A DNA stretch of 8,670 nucleotides from Desulfobulbus sp. GTDB lineage: Bacteria > Desulfobacterota > Desulfobulbia > Desulfobulbales > Desulfobulbaceae. The notes beneath the pieces were generated by a model, which was not told the DNA's origin, searched no databases, and saw only the letters and a list, made by a program, of their open reading frames with translations. Where the stretch lies: positions 1 through 8,670 of the forward strand of contig JAGODN010000092.1 of the NCBI GenBank assembly GCA_017998195.1, read 5' to 3'. A program made the translations under genes and the position numbers. Position 1 is the first letter of the stretch, and every line of letters starts with the position of its first letter. Below, piece after piece: positions 4,481 through 8,670 of this stretch.

Positions 4481-7168
4481 ATGGACATCATCACCAGCCA
4501 CATCGGCGCCGATTTCGACAGCCTGGCGGCCATGATCGCCGCCAAGCGGCTCTACCCGGAGGCCGAGCTGGTGTTCCCCGGGTCGCAGGAAAAATCGGTC
4601 CGCGACTACCTCGCCCAGGAATTCCGCAACATCTACGAATTCAAGAAGATCCGCCACGTCGACCCGGACCGGGTGGACCGGCTGATCATCGTCGACACCC
4701 GCCTGGCCGAGCGCATCGGCCGGATGAGCGACTGCCTGCAGAACCCGCGGGTGCGCGTCCACCTCTACGACCACCACCCGGCCAGCGCCGACGACCTGCA
4801 CGGCGAGTTGGAGCGGATCGAGCCCTTCGGCGCCACCACCACCATCTTCGTCCGCCTCTTCCAGGAGCAGGGCATCGTGCCCACCGCTGCGGAGGCCACC
4901 CTGATGGCCCTGGGCATCTACGAGGACACCGGCAGCTTCCTCCACTCCTCCACCTGCCCCGAGGATCTCTCCGCCGCGGCCTGGCTGCTGGGCCACGGCG
5001 CCAACCTGGACATCGTCACCCAGTTCGTCTCGCGGGAGCTGTCCGCGGAGCAGATCAGCCTCATCGGCCAACTGCAGGAGCAGGCGGTCGCCTACGTGAT
5101 CCGCGGCATCAGCGTGGTGATCAGCAAGCTCACCCTGGACGACTACGTGGACGACTTCTCGGTGCTCGTCCAGCGGCTGATGGTGATGGAGAACATCGAC
5201 GTGCTGTTTGCCCTGTTGAGCATGGGCGAGCGCACCTACCTGATCGCCCGCAGCCGCATCCCCGAGGTCAACGCCGGCGCCGTGGCCCGCGAATTCGGCG
5301 GCGGCGGTCACGCCTCGGCCGCGGCCGCCACCATCCGCGAGCTGACCATCGCCGAGGCCGAGGAACGGCTGGTCGGGGTGCTCCACCAGCAGATCCGCGC
5401 CAAGGAGGTGGCCGGCGAGCTGATGAGCGCGCCGGTGATCTACGTCACCCCGGAGGTGACCATCGACCAGGCCAACAGCCTGATGACCCGCTACAACGTC
5501 ACCGTGCTGCCGGTGGTGCGCACCGGCGGCAACCCGGAGAGCGGCCGCCAGCCCGAGGGGTTCCTCGGCATGATCTCCCGGCGGGTGGCGGAAAAGGCCA
5601 TCTTTCACAAGCTCGGCCAGCTGCCCGTGGCCGACTACATGACCACCGAGGTCGCCACCCTGCCGGAGAGCGGCACGCTGGCCGACATCCAGAAGCTGAT
5701 CATCAGCCACCGCCAGCGGCTCATCCCGGTGGTCCGCGGCGAGAGCCTGATGGGGGTGATCACCCGCACCGACCTGCTCGGCCTCTTGGTCAACGACCCG
5801 GCCACCCTGGGCAGCGATGTGCTGCGCGGCGACGAACGACCGTCGGTGGAGCGCACCCGCAACCTGGCCAACGTCATGACTCAGGTGCTGCCGCGGGCGA
5901 CCATCGTCCTGTTGCGCGAGATCGGCGAGGCCGCGGCCCGACTGCACTATCACGCCTACGTGGCCGGCGGTTTCGTCCGCGACCTGCTCCTGCACGTGCC
6001 GAACACCGACATCGACGTGGTCATCGAGGGCGACGGCATCCGCTTCGCCAAATTCCTGGCCGAACAGCGCCACGGCACGGTGCACACCCACGAGAAGTTC
6101 GGCACCGCCACGGTGATCTTCCCCGACGACACCCGGGTCGACGTGGCCACTGCCCGGCTCGAGTACTACGAGCACCCGGCGGCCCTGCCGACCGTGGAGC
6201 ACAGCTCGATCAAGCTCGACCTCTACCGTCGCGACTTCACCATCAACGCCATGGCCGTGCACCTCAACCCGGAGCGGTTCGCCACCCTGGTCGACTACTT
6301 CAACTGCCAGAACGACCTCAAGGAGCGGCGCATCCAGGTGCTGCACAACTTAAGCTTCGTCGAGGACCCCACCCGCATCTTCCGCGCCGTCCGTTTCGAG
6401 GGACGGCTCGACTTCACCATCACCCGCCACACCGAGAAGCTCATCAAGAACGCGGTGCAGATGAACCTGTTCAACCGCGCCAGCGACCCGCGGTTCTTCC
6501 ACGAACTCAAGCTGATCCTGTCCGAGAGCAACCCCACCCCGGCGCTCCGCCGGCTGGACAGCTTCAAACTCTTCCCCTTCCTCTGGCCGGACCTGCGGCC
6601 CAACCTGAAGATCGACCGCCGCTTCCTCCACTTCCTCACCCAGGCCCACGGCGCCCTCTCCTGGTTCCACCTGCTCTACCTGGGGGACCGGGTGGAGCAC
6701 TGGATGGTCTACCTGCTGGCGATCATGAGCCGGTCGCGCACCAAAGAGCTGATCAGCTTCTGCGACCGGTTCGACCTGCCCCCCCGCCAGCGGCGCAAGC
6801 TCATCCGCGAGAAGAACGGAGCCGAGCGCATCGCCCAGGAGATGCAGAAACGCTCCCACCTCAAGCCGAGCGAGATCTACTGGCTGCTCGGCGAACTGGA
6901 GAACGAGGGACTGCTCTACCTGATGACCATCGCCCGCAAGCGCTACATCCAGAAGGCGGTGTCGCTCTACGTGACCAGCCTGCGCCAGGTGGCGCCGCTC
7001 GTCGACGGCGAGGACCTGAAAGCCATGGGCTACCTGCCGGGACCGCAGTTCCGGGTGATGCGCAACCACCTGATCGAGGTCCAGCTGGACGGCGAGGTCA
7101 CGGACCGGGACCAGGCCATGGCCTTCCTGCGCGGCCACTACCCGCCGGAGGCGCCGCTGGACCGCTGA
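4481..7168 (+). CDS. DHH phosphoesterase-CBS-CBS-tRNA nucleotidyltransferase (A-adding/poly(A) polymerase family) fusion
   Basis: This 895-residue multidomain protein has a DHH phosphoesterase at about 1-300. Its metal motifs are HIGADFDSLA (7-16), VDTR (71-74), DHHP (97-100) and D149, with a DHHA1 glycine motif GGGGHASAAA (273-282). CBS domains follow at about 313-375 and 383-440. A class II nucleotidyltransferase then begins: GGFVRDLLL (496-504), catalytic DID (510-512), RRDFTINAMA (583-592) and EDPTRIFRAVRF (628-639). The tail carries GEDLKAMGYLPGPQF (843-857), typical of bacterial CCA- or A-adding enzymes. The core enzyme adds nucleotides to tRNA 3' ends; in lineages carrying such fusions it is usually labelled an A-adding enzyme or poly(A) polymerase, which sequence alone cannot settle. 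The DHH domain may be a 3' exonuclease-like or nucleotide phosphodiesterase, and CBS pairs often bind adenosine nucleotides (inference). All catalytic residues look intact. The start is set by the promoter; the open frame upstream runs through the tRNA on the other strand. Confidence 0.95.
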   Translation: MDIITSHIGADFDSLAAMIAAKRLYPEAELVFPGSQEKSVRDYLAQEFRNIYEFKKIRHVDPDRVDRLIIVDTRLAERIGRMSDCLQNPRVRVHLYDHHPASADDLHGELERIEPFGATTTIFVRLFQEQGIVPTAAEATLMALGIYEDTGSFLHSSTCPEDLSAAAWLLGHGANLDIVTQFVSRELSAEQISLIGQLQEQAVAYVIRGISVVISKLTLDDYVDDFSVLVQRLMVMENIDVLFALLSMGERTYLIARSRIPEVNAGAVAREFGGGGHASAAAATIRELTIAEAEERLVGVLHQQIRAKEVAGELMSAPVIYVTPEVTIDQANSLMTRYNVTVLPVVRTGGNPESGRQPEGFLGMISRRVAEKAIFHKLGQLPVADYMTTEVATLPESGTLADIQKLIISHRQRLIPVVRGESLMGVITRTDLLGLLVNDPATLGSDVLRGDERPSVERTRNLANVMTQVLPRATIVLLREIGEAAARLHYHAYVAGGFVRDLLLHVPNTDIDVVIEGDGIRFAKFLAEQRHGTVHTHEKFGTATVIFPDDTRVDVATARLEYYEHPAALPTVEHSSIKLDLYRRDFTINAMAVHLNPERFATLVDYFNCQNDLKERRIQVLHNLSFVEDPTRIFRAVRFEGRLDFTITRHTEKLIKNAVQMNLFNRASDPRFFHELKLILSESNPTPALRRLDSFKLFPFLWPDLRPNLKIDRRFLHFLTQAHGALSWFHLLYLGDRVEHWMVYLLAIMSRSRTKELISFCDRFDLPPRQRRKLIREKNGAERIAQEMQKRSHLKPSEIYWLLGELENEGLLYLMTIARKRYIQKAVSLYVTSLRQVAPLVDGEDLKAMGYLPGPQFRVMRNHLIEVQLDGEVTDRDQAMAFLRGHYPPEAPLDR

Positions 7169-7180
7169 CGGTCGTTTTTT
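7160..7180 (+). terminator. Small intrinsic terminator overlapping the stop codon
   Basis: GACCG (7160-7164), a CTGA loop and CGGTC (7169-7173) form a five-pair stem, followed by G and six T (7175-7180). The TGA stop of the fusion gene (7166-7168) lies in the loop. The stem is short, so termination may be partial and allow some readthrough into the downstream protease gene. Confidence 0.5.
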
Positions 7181-7282
7181 CCTCGCTTTTCGCCGGCCGT
7201 TCCTTATTTTCTTCTCAGCGGCTCGCGCCCGCACCGTGCCACAGCGCAGTACCCACCCTTTTCCCGGAGCCCCTGCCGACGC

Positions 7283-7909
7283 ATGAACATCGATATTCCG
7301 AGCCTCGTCCAGCAGCTGGCCATCCAGCTGCCGCCCCTGCTCTTTGCCCTGACCGTGCACGAACTGGCGCACGGCTGGGTGGCCTTCCGCCTCGGCGACC
7401 CCACCGCCAAGCTGGCCGGCCGGCTGACCATGAACCCGCTCAAGCACCTCGACCCGCTGGGCGTGCTCGCCTTTGTCATCATGAAGATCGGCTGGGCCAA
7501 GCCGGTGCCGGTGGATCCCCGCTATTTCCGCAACCCGCAGAAGGACATGCTGCTCGTCGCCCTGGCCGGGCCCGGCTCGAACGTGCTGCTCGCCATTGCC
7601 AGCGCGCTCCTGGCCCGGGTGCTGGTGAGCGTGCCGGTGCTGCCGCTGTTCGTGCTCCAGCCGCTGGTCGGCATGCTCGTGGCCAGCGTCTGGATCAACA
7701 TCATGCTGGCCGTGTTCAACATCATCCCCATCCCGCCGCTGGACGGTTCCAAGGTGCTCATGGGCGTGCTCCCGCCCGAGGCGGCGCGCAGCTTCGCCCG
7801 CATCGAGCCGTTCGGCTTCTTCATCCTCCTCGCCCTGTTCTACACCGGCGTCATTGGCGCGCTCATCCTGCCGATCATCCGCTTTTCCAACAACCTGCTG
7901 CTGGGATAA
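7283..7909 (+). CDS. Site-2 protease family (M50) intramembrane zinc metalloprotease
   Basis: This is a polytopic membrane protein of 208 residues from the compact S2P/M50 group without a PDZ domain. HELAH at 26-30 is the HExxH zinc motif with catalytic Glu27, inside the first hydrophobic segment (about 12-33). AGPGSN at 95-100 begins the next hydrophobic helix (about 89-115). NIIPIPPLDGS at 146-156 is the second zinc-ligand motif, with Asp154, at the end of a third segment (about 125-150). A last hydrophobic stretch covers about 178-203. Such enzymes cut substrates within the membrane; the substrate here is unknown. The start is the ATG at 7283, chosen because the protein begins with the expected short amphipathic lead before the first helix. 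The only upstream purine motif is GGAG 13 bases away, so initiation looks weak. It lies 114 bases after the fusion gene on the same strand. Its stop overlaps the U-tract of the opposing terminator. Confidence 0.93.
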   Translation: MNIDIPSLVQQLAIQLPPLLFALTVHELAHGWVAFRLGDPTAKLAGRLTMNPLKHLDPLGVLAFVIMKIGWAKPVPVDPRYFRNPQKDMLLVALAGPGSNVLLAIASALLARVLVSVPVLPLFVLQPLVGMLVASVWINIMLAVFNIIPIPPLDGSKVLMGVLPPEAARSFARIEPFGFFILLALFYTGVIGALILPIIRFSNNLLLG

Positions 7910-7941
7910 AAAAAACGGATCCGGGACATCCCGGATCCGTT
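7908..7941 (-). terminator. Strong intrinsic terminator between convergent genes
   Basis: AACGGATCCGGG (7914-7925), an ACAT loop and CCCGGATCCGTT (7930-7941) form a perfect 12-pair stem. On the minus strand it runs into eight T (the A-run at 7908-7915), so it terminates the porin gene, whose stop lies 27 bases upstream. On the plus strand the stem is followed by only TTGTCGG, so it would end the protease transcript less efficiently or simply protect its 3' end. Confidence 0.88.
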
Positions 7942-7967
7942 GTCGGACAGCCGCTGACCGGTCTGGT

Positions 7968-8669
7968 CTAGAAACTGTAGGCCAAGCCGACGGTGAGCAG
8001 GTGCGCGGCCGACTCGTCGAAGGTGCCGTGGACCGTGCCGTTGTTCACCGAACGACTCTTCTTATGGTCGTAGAGGTAGCCCACGCCCAGCTGCATGGCG
8101 TCGGTGGCCTTGTAGCGCACGCCGAACGAGTAGATGATCGCGTCCGAGTCGGGCAGTTCGAAGCCGACCGTGGACTCGGGCGCCGGGGTCTCGTCGTAGG
8201 CGATGCCGGCCATCAGGGTGAAGCGGTTTTGCAGGTCGTACTCGGCGCTCAGGCGCAGGGCGTCGGAATCCTCCCAGTGCTTGTCCTTGGCGCTGTCAAA
8301 GGCCATGAACAGCACCGGGTTGGCCAGCGGCGCGGGATAGGTGAAGTCCAGGTACTCGTAGTCGGACCAGAAGGTGCGGTCGTACTCCAGCTCCACCGTC
8401 AGCTGGTCGGTGAAATCGTAGGCGGCGGCCACCGCGAGAATGGCCGGCAGCGGGATCTCCACGCCGGTGTCGCCGGAGTAGAAGCCGGGCCCGGCCGAGG
8501 TGCGCAGGGTGGCGTCGCCCTCGACCCCCAGGTCCACCTCACTGCGGTAGGTGACGCTCAGGTTCAGCCGCTCCACCGGTTTGACCGTGAGCGCCAGGTT
8601 GTAGCCCGCCTCCCAGGCGTCGCCTTCCATGTCGCGGGCGGCGGTGACGCCCGGGGCCACCTGGCCGGC
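7968..8669 (-). CDS. FadL/OmpP1/TodX family outer membrane transport protein (N-terminus cut by window edge)
   Basis: This is the C-terminal 233 residues of an outer membrane beta-barrel; the frame is open to the window edge. The visible part shows alternating hydrophobic/polar strands with aromatic girdle residues. Examples are AWEAGYNLALTVKP, LNLSVTYRSEVDLGVEGD, LTVELEYDRTFWSDYEYLDF, RFTLMAGIAYDETP and IIYSFGVRYKATD. It ends in LLTVGLAYSF, with the terminal Phe typical of barrel proteins recognised by BamA. The strand pattern, the GYNLALTVKP/SVTYRSEVDL region and the overall layout fit the FadL family, which takes up long-chain fatty acids or other hydrophobic compounds across the outer membrane. 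Substrate cannot be inferred. A GTG at 8660 is internal and not a credible start, since FadL proteins are about 400-450 residues with a signal peptide. It converges on the protease gene and ends before a strong terminator. Confidence 0.85.
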   Translation of the reverse strand, partial: AGQVAPGVTAARDMEGDAWEAGYNLALTVKPVERLNLSVTYRSEVDLGVEGDATLRTSAGPGFYSGDTGVEIPLPAILAVAAAYDFTDQLTVELEYDRTFWSDYEYLDFTYPAPLANPVLFMAFDSAKDKHWEDSDALRLSAEYDLQNRFTLMAGIAYDETPAPESTVGFELPDSDAIIYSFGVRYKATDAMQLGVGYLYDHKKSRSVNNGTVHGTFDESAAHLLTVGLAYSF

Positions 8670-8670
8670 G

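Noticed and set aside
4454..6346. A long minus-strand open frame (630 codons) opposite the fusion gene
   Set aside because: It has Asp/Val/His-rich, repetitive composition typical of antisense frames in G+C-rich genes, no recognisable domain, and it would cover the divergent promoter and the start of a real gene.
7183..7210. A possible promoter for the M50 gene (TATTTT at 7205-7210)
   Set aside because: No acceptable -35 lies at proper spacing. A pyrimidine-rich A/T pocket alone is not enough.
4375..7971. A second very long plus-strand open frame overlapping the fusion gene and the protease gene
   Set aside because: It overlaps two genes with intact catalytic motifs and spans the gap between them. 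Its translation is Arg/Pro/Gly/His-rich, typical of an out-of-frame reading of G+C-rich coding DNA.

Overview
The window is a G+C-rich (about two-thirds by eye), gene-dense piece of a Gram-negative bacterial chromosome. A deltaproteobacterial source (Desulfobacterota or Desulfuromonadota type) fits best. The grounds are a ylxR gene between nusA and infB, a DHH-CBS-CBS-nucleotidyltransferase fusion of the kind I associate with that group, a linked site-2 protease family gene, and a FadL-type outer membrane barrel. This placement rests on remembered family distribution, not on a search.

Region 1 (1-4234, minus strand) is the translation and transcription operon. Read from its promoter, it runs tRNA-Gly(CCC), a leader with two stacked hairpins of which the second is a strong intrinsic terminator, rimP, nusA, ylxR, and infB, which runs off the left edge of the window. 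The order rimP-nusA-ylxR-infB is a classic conserved cluster covering 30S subunit maturation, transcription elongation and termination control, RNase P modulation and translation initiation. In E. coli an initiator tRNA gene (metY) sits ahead of rimP; here the position is held by a glycine tRNA.

Region 2 (4235-4480) is a 246-bp divergent intergenic stretch. It holds a minus-strand promoter with a perfect TTGACA for the tRNA, a plus-strand promoter with a perfect TATAAT, and two inverted repeats between them.

Region 3 (4481-7909, plus strand) holds an 895-residue fusion and a 208-residue M50-type membrane protease. The fusion joins a DHH phosphoesterase, two CBS domains and a class II tRNA nucleotidyltransferase (A-adding or poly(A) polymerase type). 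Its -10 box ends seven bases before the ATG, so its mRNA looks leaderless. A small terminator overlaps its stop codon.

Region 4 (7907-8670) has a strong terminator hairpin between convergent genes and the C-terminal part of a FadL-like porin, which runs off the right edge on the minus strand.

I see no mobile element, CRISPR array or clearly novel system. The most distinctive points are the leaderless fusion gene divergent from a tRNA gene, the terminator just upstream of rimP, and the clustering of genes tied to tRNA 5' and 3' end processing.
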